Assembly: GCF_938028735.1 (NCBI RefSeq)
Contig: NZ_CALIMF010000002.1
Location: 186,001 to 250,000 of the forward strand
Reading direction: 5' to 3'
Source: an uncultured Thermanaerothrix sp.
GTDB lineage: Bacteria > Chloroflexota > Anaerolineae > Anaerolineales > Anaerolineaceae
Length of the DNA: 64,000 bases
The translations under genes and the position numbers were made by a program. The notes under the pieces are model-generated. The model was not told the DNA's origin, ran no database searches, and worked only from the letters and a program-made list of their open reading frames with translations. Below are positions 18,995-28,415 of this stretch, piece after piece; positions within the stretch are counted from its first letter, which is position 1, and the number at the start of each line of letters is the position of its first letter.

Positions 18995-21184
18995 TCAAGG
19001 GGTCTGAGGAGGAACAAAGAAGATCAGGAAATCTTTCCCCTCACGGTGACTATCATAGTAATAGAGAAAACCCGTTGGGTAAAGCGCACGCAATTTGGCC
19101 AAAGCCGCTTGATCTTCGGGTTTGAGAATGAAGAGCTTGGGATCCGGCTGGTCGAGTGTCTTCTCGAAATCCTCAGGCCATAACGCATAATCCTTAAGCG
19201 GATAGCCCGCATTGATCCCCACCAATCGAGTATCCACCCAGTAAGGATAAGGCACCACATAGGCAGTATCAGGAGTACCAATAGAATCCGCAAAAGCACG
19301 GATGACATGACCGATCTGTGAGGTGTTCCAGGCACTCGCCATAAACTGGCGGTCGAACTCCCGGAATACCAAGTTGAAATTCTGATACCCAACCGCGACC
19401 AGGAGTCCGACCCCCACCAGCCCGCTGATCGCTTGTCCCCAGCGTGGATATAAGTGCTTCTTCAACGTCTGCCAAAAGGAAACCAATCCAATGGCTGCAA
19501 TGATAAACACTGGAACGATAGCCCCGCCGGTTCGATTGAGTGAGGGATTTTCCTCAGGAAAGGCCAGCGAGAGAATTGAAGGCATCATCAACATAGGAAC
19601 AGAAAGTAAGAGAAAAATATCCACCCAGTGACGTTCTTGCACATAACGAAGGGTAATGATAACCAGACCGAGAAAATAAAACGCCGCAGTAAATAAGTCC
19701 AGTGCCGGACGTCCAGGAATGGAATGCACCCAGATGGTGCCATTGTCATAGAAAAACATGATCAGGGCTTTCCATAAATTGCTCAAGAAAATTTGCCAAA
19801 CCGGCGCTGGGTAAGGACGCTCAACCGCACTAAGGCGCGTTAGTGCCCGAAAGGCAAACATTTCGGGTTGTTCCATCATATAACGCAGGAGCGGCAGGAA
19901 TACCACTAATGCCGTGAAAGCCAGTGCCCCAAAAGCCCATACCGTCGCCCAGCGGCGCCCTTGGGAATGCCGGTGAAGCAAGTACAGTCCTACCGCTAGC
20001 CCCATGACAACCGGCAAGAGTCGAGTTGGGCTGTATCCATGCAACCCAATACCCACAGCTAATCCCGCCCAGATAAAATCATTGCGTCGCCCATGCCGCA
20101 GCCCGCGGATGAGGAAGAACAAGGCTGGCGCAACTGCCATCGGATAGAGCGGGAAGCGTAGTCCTACGCGCGAGATGACGTTCGGCCAGTAAGCCACGCC
20201 GGCCAAAAAGAAAGCCACCAGTCCCACCCATTTTCCCCCGATTTCTTTGCCCAGCAAATAGATAAATGGAAGGGCAACCAGCCCGGCCAATGCCGTGCCA
20301 ATCTTTAGACTCATGAAGGATAAGCCTGTTCCGGCTACCACGGCGATCAAAGCGGTTAGATACATTTGAAGCGCTTCTCGCCCGGTATTGCGTGGGAAGA
20401 AAATCGAGGTCTGACCCTGTAATACATCAGCCACATCAAGTAACTTTTCGGCATGATCACTGAACATCTCCCCCAACACACTATCCAAACGATAAAAACG
20501 ATAAAAGACCACTACCAAGGTGGTCAGTGCCAATACTACTGTCCAGCGCGATATCGTGACCGTCCAATACGATTGACGCAACCTGTTCAGCCAGTCTCGA
20601 TACCCCCCTGCCGACTGCGTAGGGAGCAAAAAGGCCGCCAAAGTTGCAGCCAAACACCCTAGCCATAGAATTAGATTCAAAGGCGTAAAACGATTGCCCC
20701 CTAATGCCAGGAAGGCAAAAGGCATTAGCCCTGCCGCTAGCATTACTGCGCGGCTTCGTACTTTTAGCGATAAGGGTGCAGGCGGGGTCTCGTTTTCAAG
20801 CGCCGGAGCGCGCCATTCATGCTTCCAGATCGCCACGACCAAGGCTATCAGCGCCAGTGCATAAATCCCCACTGCCACCAACGGTGACCCTTCTCGAGGC
20901 GGCTCCAACATGCGCTGTGCCAGGAGAGCCAGCCCCACGGCGGACAAACTCAGCCAGGGTATGCGGAAAGGTTCATGAGACACCGGTTGCAGAACCGGCC
21001 TGGTAGTAGTAGGCGCGGGTTCAGGTGCAGAAGAAGCCTGCGGAGGAACTTCGACGGTGGTCTCGTCCAAGGATGATACAGAAGAGGGGGTCAGGGGTTC
21101 TTCGAACGGCGGGATGGCTGGGGGCCTTCCCCGCCAGGGAGTCAGCAAGGCTTTTACGAAATCCAGGATAGTGGGTTCTTTCAT
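18995..21184 (-). CDS. GT39-family-like membrane glycosyltransferase
   Basis: About 729 residues. A cytoplasmic, Pro/Ser/Thr/Glu-rich N-terminal stretch of roughly 75 residues precedes two short hydrophobic clusters and then a GT39/PMT-type core beginning near residue 200. The first-loop acidic motif is GEMFSDHAEKLLD, and GLRFPLYPMAVAPALFFLIRGL is typical of the family's middle helices. It would transfer a sugar from a polyprenyl-phosphate carrier on the outer membrane face. The ATG at 21184 is preferred although its ribosome site is weak; upstream TTG codons are possible. The stop overlaps the next gene's possible TTG start (TTGA), indicating translational coupling. It is the first gene of the three-gene membrane cluster. 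Confidence 0.7.
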   Translation of the reverse strand: MKEPTILDFVKALLTPWRGRPPAIPPFEEPLTPSSVSSLDETTVEVPPQASSAPEPAPTTTRPVLQPVSHEPFRIPWLSLSAVGLALLAQRMLEPPREGSPLVAVGIYALALIALVVAIWKHEWRAPALENETPPAPLSLKVRSRAVMLAAGLMPFAFLALGGNRFTPLNLILWLGCLAATLAAFLLPTQSAGGYRDWLNRLRQSYWTVTISRWTVVLALTTLVVVFYRFYRLDSVLGEMFSDHAEKLLDVADVLQGQTSIFFPRNTGREALQMYLTALIAVVAGTGLSFMSLKIGTALAGLVALPFIYLLGKEIGGKWVGLVAFFLAGVAYWPNVISRVGLRFPLYPMAVAPALFFLIRGLRHGRRNDFIWAGLAVGIGLHGYSPTRLLPVVMGLAVGLYLLHRHSQGRRWATVWAFGALAFTALVVFLPLLRYMMEQPEMFAFRALTRLSAVERPYPAPVWQIFLSNLWKALIMFFYDNGTIWVHSIPGRPALDLFTAAFYFLGLVIITLRYVQERHWVDIFLLLSVPMLMMPSILSLAFPEENPSLNRTGGAIVPVFIIAAIGLVSFWQTLKKHLYPRWGQAISGLVGVGLLVAVGYQNFNLVFREFDRQFMASAWNTSQIGHVIRAFADSIGTPDTAYVVPYPYWVDTRLVGINAGYPLKDYALWPEDFEKTLDQPDPKLFILKPEDQAALAKLRALYPTGFLYYYDSHREGKDFLIFFVPPQTP

Positions 21185-21362
21185 AGTCAACGTATCTCGT
21201 AAGCGCGACCTTTTCGTCTGGCGGATGACCCCAATTGAGTGTATATCATAATTCAAGACCCAAGGACTGGCAAGCGTTGCGGTCGAGCGTGTGGGCGCCG
21301 TTCGGATGAAGTATGATTATGCTAAACTTATCCTGAAAGTCTTTTGGAAAGTAGAGGGAACC

Positions 21363-22457
21363 ATGGGATCGGTAAATGGACTGCCCCTGGATACCATTCT
21401 AGAAGGCGATTGCTTGGAAATCTTGCCTCAACTCCCCTCGAATGCCGTGGACATGGTATTTGCTGATCCCCCCTACAACCTGCAACTACGGCAAGCCCTC
21501 TACCGCCCCAACTTAACTCGCGTGGATGCAGTGGATGACCACTGGGATCGCTTTGAATCATTTGCCGCCTACGACGCCTTTACACGTGCCTGGCTTTCCG
21601 AGTGTCGCCGTGTGCTCAAAGATACCGGAACCCTCTGGGTCATTGGCACCTACCACAATATTTACCGCGTCGGCGCTCTGCTCCAAGAACTAGGGTTCTG
21701 GATCCTAAACGACCTGGTTTGGATCAAAACGAACCCCACTCCCAACTTCCACGGTACCCGCTTCACGAATGCCCATGAAACCCTGATCTGGGCGCAGAAA
21801 ATCAAAGGAGCTAAGTACACCTTTAACTACCAGGCGATGAAAGCCCTTAATGAAGACCTTCAAATGCGTTCTGATTGGTATTTGCCCACTTGCGTTGGAA
21901 ACGAGCGTATTCGCATCAACGGCGAAAAAGCCCATTCCACCCAAAAACCCGAGGCTTTACTTTACCGCATTATACTGGCCTCAACACGGCCTGGTGAAGT
22001 GATCCTGGATCCCTTCTTTGGAAGCGGAACTACCGGTGCAGTAGCCAAAAAACTTCACCGCCACTACTTGGGCATAGAGCGGGACCCTCGCTACATTAAA
22101 ATTGCGCAAGCGCGTATCCAGGCCATCATACCTGCCCCCGACCCAGCCATGGAATGGGTAGAAGCGCGACAGCGCCCTCGCATTCCGTTCGGCGCTCTAT
22201 TAGAGGCGGGCCTGCTTCAGCCCGGTCAGCGCCTTTACTTCCGAGGTTCGACCCCTGAAGCCATCATCCTTGCCAATGGTCACCTGCGTTGTGGTGAGAT
22301 CAGCGGCTCCATCCACACCGTGGCGCGCGCACTTTTGAATAACGCTCCCTGCAATGGTTGGGAACTGTGGTACTACCGCGATGAGGCCGGGAGTCTTCAT
22401 CCCCTCAACGACTTACGCGTGCGGCTGAGTAAAATGTATACCTGGCTAGGACAGTAG
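21363..22457 (+). CDS. CcrM/HinfI-like DNA adenine-N6 methyltransferase
   Basis: A 364-residue beta-class DNA methyltransferase. Motif IV ADPPYNLQL is at residues 34-42 and the SAM-binding DPFFGSGTTG near 215, the order that defines the beta class. The segments VDAVDDHWDRFESFAAYD, NPTPNFHGTRFTNAHETLIW and AHSTQKPEALLYR closely follow the CcrM/M.HinfI subfamily, which methylates the adenine of GANTC. Residues about 275-364 form the extra C-terminal domain seen in that subfamily, involved in DNA recognition. No restriction endonuclease is adjacent. ATG at 21363 has AGAGGG six bases upstream; the ORF continues up to 21291 without support. Specificity for GANTC is inferred from similarity. Confidence 0.92.
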   Translation: MGSVNGLPLDTILEGDCLEILPQLPSNAVDMVFADPPYNLQLRQALYRPNLTRVDAVDDHWDRFESFAAYDAFTRAWLSECRRVLKDTGTLWVIGTYHNIYRVGALLQELGFWILNDLVWIKTNPTPNFHGTRFTNAHETLIWAQKIKGAKYTFNYQAMKALNEDLQMRSDWYLPTCVGNERIRINGEKAHSTQKPEALLYRIILASTRPGEVILDPFFGSGTTGAVAKKLHRHYLGIERDPRYIKIAQARIQAIIPAPDPAMEWVEARQRPRIPFGALLEAGLLQPGQRLYFRGSTPEAIILANGHLRCGEISGSIHTVARALLNNAPCNGWELWYYRDEAGSLHPLNDLRVRLSKMYTWLGQ

Positions 22458-22460
22458 TGC

Positions 22461-23285
22461 TCATTCGCGCCGGGTTACATAGAACGTATAGACCCCATCT
22501 TCGCATACGGCCGTCTGATCATAATAGGGTTGTACTACCCGCCGGGTCAGACTGAGATTCCAAGCCGTCGGCGCAAGAATCCACCTGCCGGTCAGTTTGC
22601 GGACCACCCATGCGGGAAGACCAAAATAATGCCCCCACTCCATACAGGCTAGCGCCTCGGGTGAAAAGTAATGCCAATAACGCTCCAGGATAAAACCCGC
22701 TGTCCTCAAACGTTCGTCCCAACGGGGCACATCATCACAGTGATAATGGCGTGAAATACGGTTGAAGAAACGCCGATACCCTTCGGCCAGTTTATGCCGC
22801 CCCAATCGTTCCAGAAAGCGCGCCACTGAAAGTGACCGGGTAAAGCGGTGATTGGGCACACAAAAGACAAAAGGTGCCCCAGGACGAAGAACCCGGGCTA
22901 TTTCTTGTAAAACCGCCTCTACATCCGGGATATGCTCCAACACCGAATTACTCACCGCACTGGCAAAACTTGCCGAGCCAAACGGCAATGCATTCCCATA
23001 TCCACGGAGTACCCAGCGATACCCCCCATAATCCTGTGCCAGAGGCAGAACCCTTGGATCCGGATCCAGTCCCACATCCAACGGCTCGGCAAAGGTTACA
23101 CTAGCAAAGTGTCCGTCTCCACACCCAATATCCAACACTGGACGTGGAAGCTGCAGATTCTGGTAGAAACGTGCCTCGACCGCCCGCAGCAAAGCGCGGA
23201 AATAGGGCAACTCACGCAAGTGCAACCAGAGCAAGTCGCGCTCGCCAAACTGTTGGGATTCAGAAGGGTTCTTGTTGACGCTCAA
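22461..23285 (-). CDS. Class I SAM-dependent methyltransferase
   Basis: A 274-residue methyltransferase of the Methyltransf_11 type. Motif I is LDIGCGDGHFA near residue 56, motif II-like GLDPDP follows, and SVLEHIPDVEAVLQEIARVLRPGAPFV carries motifs III-IV. No membrane segment. The only credible start is TTG at 23285, which overlaps the stop of the upstream glycosyltransferase gene (TTGA), so translation is coupled. Its setting in a glycan gene block suggests it modifies a sugar or glycolipid. The substrate cannot be read from sequence. Confidence 0.85.
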   Translation of the reverse strand: MSVNKNPSESQQFGERDLLWLHLRELPYFRALLRAVEARFYQNLQLPRPVLDIGCGDGHFASVTFAEPLDVGLDPDPRVLPLAQDYGGYRWVLRGYGNALPFGSASFASAVSNSVLEHIPDVEAVLQEIARVLRPGAPFVFCVPNHRFTRSLSVARFLERLGRHKLAEGYRRFFNRISRHYHCDDVPRWDERLRTAGFILERYWHYFSPEALACMEWGHYFGLPAWVVRKLTGRWILAPTAWNLSLTRRVVQPYYDQTAVCEDGVYTFYVTRRE

Positions 23286-24445
23286 TGCAACTCATCCCAC
23301 ATGGTTTGAAACAAGGATTCAAAATGCACAGCAATAGCATCTGGGTGATATTGCTGGCGAATAGCCTCACGATCCACACTGAACTGTTCCCGGTTCGCCA
23401 AAACGTCCAGGATGGCCTCTGCCAGTGCATGCGAATCCCCAACCGGGACAATGCGTCCCATGCGATGCTTCAGCACCGGCTGACGCACTCCGGGTAGATC
23501 CGAGGCCACACAAGGCACTCCATTCATCATGGCTTCAATTTGGACTAGCCCAAAGGCCTCTGTTGAATTGAGCGACGGCAGCACCAGCACGTCAATGTTG
23601 GGATAGAAACGGGCCATCTCCTCCGGACTCAACACACCTAAAAAGCGCCAATGCCCCTGTGTTTGGAGAGTCTCGATACGGGGAGCCAGACGGCGGAAGT
23701 ATTGCTCCTCCCCCACAATGTTCTGGTAAGGCCCGGCAAAATGAACCTGCGCTTGGGGATAGACCGCTAAGATACGGGGTAAGGCGTCCAGAAGCACTTC
23801 CACCCCTTTTTCGGTGGCAAAGCGCGCCGCCATTCCAATAATGGGACGGTAACCTGCGGGGTTAAAGCGCCGTCTAAATTCCTGAATACTTTGTGAGGTG
23901 ACCACCGGCAATTCTACCGGCGGGGGGATAATATGCAACTTGCGCATATGCCGCCGCAGATACGTTGAATGATCTGCGTAATCCTGAGTGTAAGTGACAA
24001 TCCGGTGGGTAAACAGTGCCGCCAATTCATTCATAACGAGCACAGCCCGATTCGCCAGCCAAGCCACCAGCCCCGGGGGCATGCGCAAATCGCAGTGATA
24101 AGTGATAACAGTGGGCTTGCGGAAGAGCCGTCCTCGCAATGCAATACCGGCAGCATCAAATTGGGGTAAATGCAAATGTACCACGTCGTGAGAAAGCACC
24201 AGACGCGTGGCCAGGAGGCCTAACGTGGGCATGATGACCCCTTTGCTCACCCGCCATAGCACCGGTGCACGGACAATTCGCACACCATCCATTTGCTCCT
24301 CACGCGGCAAGGAGTGTTCATATTGTGAGGTAAGCACAGTCACTTGATGTCCCCGCCGGGCTAGCGCTTTGGCCAGCCGCTCCGCATATATTGTTAAACC
24401 CGAAGTATGAGGGCGATAGTAGGTAAGCACGGTTAAGATGCGCAT
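23282..24445 (-). CDS. GT4-family glycosyltransferase
   Basis: A 387-residue cytoplasmic GT-B glycosyltransferase. The N-terminal domain starts MRILTVLTYYRPHTSGL (glycine-rich acceptor-side loop). The C-terminal donor domain has IIGMAARFATEKGVEVLLDA and the family's E-x7-E motif in TEAFGLVQIEAMMNGVPCVA. Members retain the anomeric configuration of a nucleotide-sugar donor. It lies 15 bases after a CDP-paratose-2-epimerase-like gene and overlaps a methyltransferase gene by 4 bases, so these three are probably one operon for a surface polysaccharide or glycolipid. Confidence 0.88.
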   Translation of the reverse strand: MRILTVLTYYRPHTSGLTIYAERLAKALARRGHQVTVLTSQYEHSLPREEQMDGVRIVRAPVLWRVSKGVIMPTLGLLATRLVLSHDVVHLHLPQFDAAGIALRGRLFRKPTVITYHCDLRMPPGLVAWLANRAVLVMNELAALFTHRIVTYTQDYADHSTYLRRHMRKLHIIPPPVELPVVTSQSIQEFRRRFNPAGYRPIIGMAARFATEKGVEVLLDALPRILAVYPQAQVHFAGPYQNIVGEEQYFRRLAPRIETLQTQGHWRFLGVLSPEEMARFYPNIDVLVLPSLNSTEAFGLVQIEAMMNGVPCVASDLPGVRQPVLKHRMGRIVPVGDSHALAEAILDVLANREQFSVDREAIRQQYHPDAIAVHFESLFQTMWDELH

Positions 24446-24460
24446 CGTTGCTCGCCGGGT

Positions 24461-25486
24461 TCAAAAAAGATTGAGGTTGCTTCTGACCCAATTAACCAGA
24501 CGCTCCACCCCTTCTTCCACACTGACCTTAGGTTGCCAATCCAACCATTGTCGGGCCTTACGAATATCTGAAATGTAAACCCGCTGGTCACCAGGGCGCC
24601 AATCCCCATAGTCAACCGGGATCGGGAAGCCTACCAAACGCTCTAGAAGCGGCCCAAACTCACGCCAAATCGAGATGCTATTTTGGGGCCCCCCTCCAAT
24701 ATTGAAAATCTGGCCAGCCACTGAATCGATACACTCAATAGCCGCATCATAGGCATCCAGAAGATCATCAATAAAGAGCAGGTCACGCACCTGTTTGCCA
24801 TCCCCATAAATGGTCAACCGACGCTTTAGCAAAGCGGCAATAACAAACCAAGCCACCCATCCTTGATCCTCCACCCCAAACTGACGCGGTCCGTAAATAC
24901 AAGACTGGCGCATTACCACCGTGGGCAAACCATAAATGCGCGCATAGTCGCGCACGTATTGGTCACCACACCCCTTTGAGCATCCATAGGGGGAGTGAAA
25001 ATCGAGGGGCTGGGTCTCCGGACAACCTTCGGGAAGGTCCTGATAGTGCCAGCGAGTTTCACCCTCCACCACAGCCACATTCTCCATGCCACCATAGACC
25101 TTATTGGTTGAAGCATAGATGACAATAGGGTCCTTTCCCGAAAGCCGAGCTGCCTCCAGGACGTTGAAGGTGCCCAGCGCATTAATTTCAAAGTCACTGC
25201 GCGGATCGGTCACCGAGGTAGTAACGGCAACCTGTGCTGCCAGATGGACAATGACATCCACACCCTGCACTGCTTTGTTTAGCTGCTGCGCATCCCGTAC
25301 ATCCGCCACAATCAGACGATAGGCATTCTCACCAAAAGTGATACGCAGCCACTCTAGATTACGCACCGCACCTACGCGTGAGAGATTGTCATAAATAATT
25401 ACTTCGTGCCCCTGACCAATCAACCGGGCAGCATAATTGGAACCAATGAAACCTGCTCCTCCCGTGATAAGATAGCGTCGCGGCAT
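24461..25486 (-). CDS. NAD-dependent sugar epimerase, CDP-paratose 2-epimerase-like
   Basis: A 341-residue extended short-chain dehydrogenase. The NAD-binding TGGAGFIGSN is at residues 7-16, a Thr/Ser step lies in IYASTNKVYGG, and the catalytic YxxxK is SPYGCSKG near residue 168. The segments YASTNKVYGG, GCSKGCGDQYVRDYARIYGL and RQFGVEDQGWVAWF are characteristic of CDP-paratose (CDP-tyvelose) 2-epimerases rather than of GalE. The genes that make CDP-paratose are not in the window. ATG at 25486 has GGAGG four bases upstream; another ATG one codon earlier is too close to that site. The assignment to subfamily is good, to substrate less so. Confidence 0.8.
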   Translation of the reverse strand: MPRRYLITGGAGFIGSNYAARLIGQGHEVIIYDNLSRVGAVRNLEWLRITFGENAYRLIVADVRDAQQLNKAVQGVDVIVHLAAQVAVTTSVTDPRSDFEINALGTFNVLEAARLSGKDPIVIYASTNKVYGGMENVAVVEGETRWHYQDLPEGCPETQPLDFHSPYGCSKGCGDQYVRDYARIYGLPTVVMRQSCIYGPRQFGVEDQGWVAWFVIAALLKRRLTIYGDGKQVRDLLFIDDLLDAYDAAIECIDSVAGQIFNIGGGPQNSISIWREFGPLLERLVGFPIPVDYGDWRPGDQRVYISDIRKARQWLDWQPKVSVEEGVERLVNWVRSNLNLF

Positions 25487-25504
25487 CATACCTCCACAAA
25501 ATTT

Positions 25505-26527
25505 TTACGGAATTGGCTCCCTGCGCTCCCGCAGTCGTAGCCACTGGGTCCAGCCTTGCAGTGAGCGACGCTGGCGCAGCAATCCCAGCACGCCCAGTAG
25601 TCCTGTCGTCATAAATTGTAAGAAATGCAGGGTAATTGCATACGCTAGAGCGGGGGTCGAATCCACCCCCAGAAGTGCTAGCGCACCAACCAACGCTGCT
25701 TCAAACGTACCCAAAGCAGCCGGGGCTGAGGGCAGAGCAATCCCCATAGCCAATACCCCATCCGCAAACACCCCCCACCAGAAGCGGGCATGTGGCGCAA
25801 TAGGCAAAAGCATCAGGTAATAATTGCACACCGCCAGTCCCCACGAAACCGCGATCCAGAACATGACCTTCCATAGGGAAGCGGGGCTGCGCAACGCTCC
25901 CAGCCCATCCATGAGCGTGCGCACTTGGGGTAAAATCATCTCTTGCAAAGCCCGCCAGCGCCAACGGCGAGTCACCCTCTCGAAGAGGTGTAAAGTGGCT
26001 TCCTGATGCCGGGCAACCTGAGTCAGGATGAGCATGCTCAAAAGAATAACCCCCAGCGTCAACCAAGAAACGGTACGCGCCCAAGCCATCCCTACCACTA
26101 GGGGCAATGTGCTCAACAACAAGAGCGCAGCAAAGGCAAGGTCCACAATTCGCTCGATGACCACGGTGGAAAGGATGTGGACCGGGCTGAGATTAATCTG
26201 CTGTCCCAGCAACACAGCACGCCCCAATTCACCAGCCCGTAAGGGCAATAAGTTGTTGATTAAATAACCCTGGTTGATAGCCCAAAATGTCTGAACCGGG
26301 CGAGCGCGCCCCTCTAATAAGGCAGCCCAAGCCATCGCGCGTGCCCATAGAAAAGCCAGGGTCAATAGTAACGAGCCTGCAATAAAGGGCCAGCGATAGG
26401 CAACCAGAGCTTCCCCTATCCCATTCCAATTGGCAACACGGAGCAAAATACCCAGGGCCAGCACACTAATCAAAAACCCTGGCAGCCACCTCACCCATGT
26501 GATCCGACGATTGCTCTTGTCTTTCAA
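25505..26527 (-). CDS. UPF0104 / lysylphosphatidylglycerol-synthase-TM-like integral membrane protein
   Basis: About 340 residues with six to eight membrane segments. [19 protein letters not shown] near residue 90-110 and the later [25 protein letters not shown] are signatures of the UPF0104/AglD/MprF-TM family, whose members move or modify lipid-linked groups across membranes. No soluble lysyl-transferase domain is present. The start is TTG at 26527, overlapping the lepA stop (TTGA), with GGAGG four bases upstream inside lepA; a longer ORF to 26662 would overlap lepA by 139 bases and is unlikely. Glycan neighbours downstream suggest a flippase-like role, which is inference. Confidence 0.8.
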   Translation of the reverse strand: MKDKSNRRITWVRWLPGFLISVLALGILLRVANWNGIGEALVAYRWPFIAGSLLLTLAFLWARAMAWAALLEGRARPVQTFWAINQGYLINNLLPLRAGELGRAVLLGQQINLSPVHILSTVVIERIVDLAFAALLLLSTLPLVVGMAWARTVSWLTLGVILLSMLILTQVARHQEATLHLFERVTRRWRWRALQEMILPQVRTLMDGLGALRSPASLWKVMFWIAVSWGLAVCNYYLMLLPIAPHARFWWGVFADGVLAMGIALPSAPAALGTFEAALVGALALLGVDSTPALAYAITLHFLQFMTTGLLGVLGLLRQRRSLQGWTQWLRLRERREPIP

Positions 26528-28326
26528 TCCTCCTCCAAGCCCAAGACCGCCAGAAAAGCCTCCTGCGGGATCTCCACGTTGCCGATCATCTTCATGCGCT
26601 TCTTGCCTCGTTTCTGCTTTTCCAATAACTTTTTCTTGCGGGTCACATCGCCGCCATAACATTTGGCCAACACATCCTTGCGCAGCGCCTTAACATTGGC
26701 TCGCGATATGATGCGTCCTCCGGCCGCTGCCTGGATAGCCACATCAAACAACTGGCGGGGAATCACCTCTTTAAGTTTGCTGACCAAAGCCTGGCCCTTG
26801 TGATAGGCCTGATCACGATGCACAATAGTGGCCAGCGCATCTACTGGCTCGCCAGCCACCAAAACCTCCAGCTTGACCAAATCTCCCGGGCGGTACTCGG
26901 CAAAGTGATAGTCCATTGAACCGTATCCGCGCGTGCGAGACTTAAGTTCATCAAAAAAGTCCACGATCAACTCAGAGAGCGGGATCTCAAAAGTCAGTTG
27001 GACACGGTTAGGGGCTGGGTATTCCTGCTCGCGGAAAATCCCGCGACGGCGACGTACCAAATCCATAACTGTGCCGTAAAACTCCATGGGGGTAAAAATC
27101 TGAACCACCATCCAGGGTTCACGGATCTCTTCAATCAGGCCCTCATCCGGAAGTAACGCCGGAGAGTCAATTCGAATAATTTCGCCAGTGCGCAAGAGCA
27201 CCTCATACTCGACTGAAGGCGCCGTGACCACAATATCCAGGTCATATTCGCGCTCCAAACGCTCCTGGACAATCTCCATGTGAAAAAGCCCCAAAAAGCC
27301 ACAACGAAAACCAAAATTAAGGGCCTGTGACTTCTCAGGCTGAAACACCAGAGAGGCATCGTTGAGCTGGAGTTTTTCCAGAGCCTCTTTGAGGCGTTCA
27401 TAGTCTTCATTTTCAACTGGATAAATCCCAGCAAAAACCATCGGTTTTGGATGGCGGAATCCCGGCAGAGGCTCCGTAGCAGGAGCGGTCGCGGACGTAA
27501 TTGTGTCACCCACTCGGCATTCGGAAACTGTCTTCAAGCCGGTGGCCACATACCCCACTTCTCCGGCGCTTAATGCACCTACTGGACGCATATCCGGTGA
27601 GAATATACCCACCTCAACAGGTCGAAAGTCAATGCCACTCGACATGACCCTTAGGATATTCTCGGGGCGAATCACCCCATCAAACACTCGCACATAGGCA
27701 ACCACCCCCTTATAGGGATCGTAATGGGAATCAAACACCAACGCCCTTAATGGAAGAGAGACATCTCCACGGGGGGGTGGCACCCTTTCAACCACAGCAC
27801 GCAGTACGTTCTCTACATTAGTGCCTTCTTTGGCCGAAACGGCCAGAATTTCATCCAGAGGCGTTCCCAAAAGGCTTTGTATTTCCTGGGCTACCTCAGC
27901 CACACGGGCTGAAGGCAAGTCAATCTTGTTGATAACCGGAATAACGATCAAATCGGCATCCAACGCTAGGTAAAGGTTCGCCAGAGTCTGCGCCTCAATA
28001 CCTTGAGTGGCATCCACGACCAGTAGCGCCCCTTCACAGGCCATTAAAGCCCGGCTGACTTCGTAACTAAAATCCACATGACCGGGTGTGTCGATTAAGT
28101 TTAGTTCATACTCTTGTCCATCGGAATGACGGTAAAGCATCCGCACTGCCGAGGCTTTGATAGTGACCCCCTTTTCTCGTTCCAGTTCCATTGAGTCCAA
28201 TATCTGTTCCACCATCTGGCGGTCCGAGATCGTACCCGTTATTTGCAAAAGGCGATCCGCCAGAGTGGATTTCCCATGATCAATGTGAGCAATAATGCAA
28301 AAATTACGAATAAACGCTTTCTCCAT
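26524..28326 (-). CDS. lepA: Elongation factor 4 (LepA)
   Basis: A 600-residue ribosome-associated GTPase, the normal length. G1 is AHIDHGKST near residue 14, G3 DTPGHVDF near 80, and G4 NKIDLPSA near 130. The LepA-specific C-terminal domain ends with [22 protein letters not shown]-like sequence and the Lys/Arg-rich segment [13 protein letters not shown] before the end. LepA helps initiation and recovery of stalled or back-slipped ribosomes. ATG at 28326 ([14 protein letters not shown]) is the family start; no good ribosome site precedes it, and TATACT lies only 13 bases upstream, so the message may be nearly leaderless. Its stop overlaps the next gene. Confidence 0.96.
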   Translation of the reverse strand: MEKAFIRNFCIIAHIDHGKSTLADRLLQITGTISDRQMVEQILDSMELEREKGVTIKASAVRMLYRHSDGQEYELNLIDTPGHVDFSYEVSRALMACEGALLVVDATQGIEAQTLANLYLALDADLIVIPVINKIDLPSARVAEVAQEIQSLLGTPLDEILAVSAKEGTNVENVLRAVVERVPPPRGDVSLPLRALVFDSHYDPYKGVVAYVRVFDGVIRPENILRVMSSGIDFRPVEVGIFSPDMRPVGALSAGEVGYVATGLKTVSECRVGDTITSATAPATEPLPGFRHPKPMVFAGIYPVENEDYERLKEALEKLQLNDASLVFQPEKSQALNFGFRCGFLGLFHMEIVQERLEREYDLDIVVTAPSVEYEVLLRTGEIIRIDSPALLPDEGLIEEIREPWMVVQIFTPMEFYGTVMDLVRRRRGIFREQEYPAPNRVQLTFEIPLSELIVDFFDELKSRTRGYGSMDYHFAEYRPGDLVKLEVLVAGEPVDALATIVHRDQAYHKGQALVSKLKEVIPRQLFDVAIQAAAGGRIISRANVKALRKDVLAKCYGGDVTRKKKLLEKQKRGKKRMKMIGNVEIPQEAFLAVLGLEED

Positions 28327-28361
28327 AGCGGAGAATAGTATACCCCAAAACAGGAGCAAAA

Positions 28362-28387
28362 GAGCCCTGCAGCACTGGTCAGGGCTC
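28362..28387 (-). terminator. Probable terminator after the CpaE-like gene
   Basis: An 8-bp stem pairs GAGCCCTG (28362-28369) with CAGGGCTC (28380-28387) around a 10-base loop. On the minus strand it is followed by TTTT, interrupted, so the U-tract is modest. It lies between the CpaE-like stop and the lepA start. Confidence 0.6.
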
Positions 28388-28415
28388 CTTTGAGTTTTCC
28401 ATGCCACAGGGCGTT

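Noticed and set aside
26528-26662. N-terminal extension of the UPF0104 gene into lepA
   Set aside because: It would encode a polar, non-family sequence overlapping lepA; the TTG at 26527 has a ribosome site and gives the family start.
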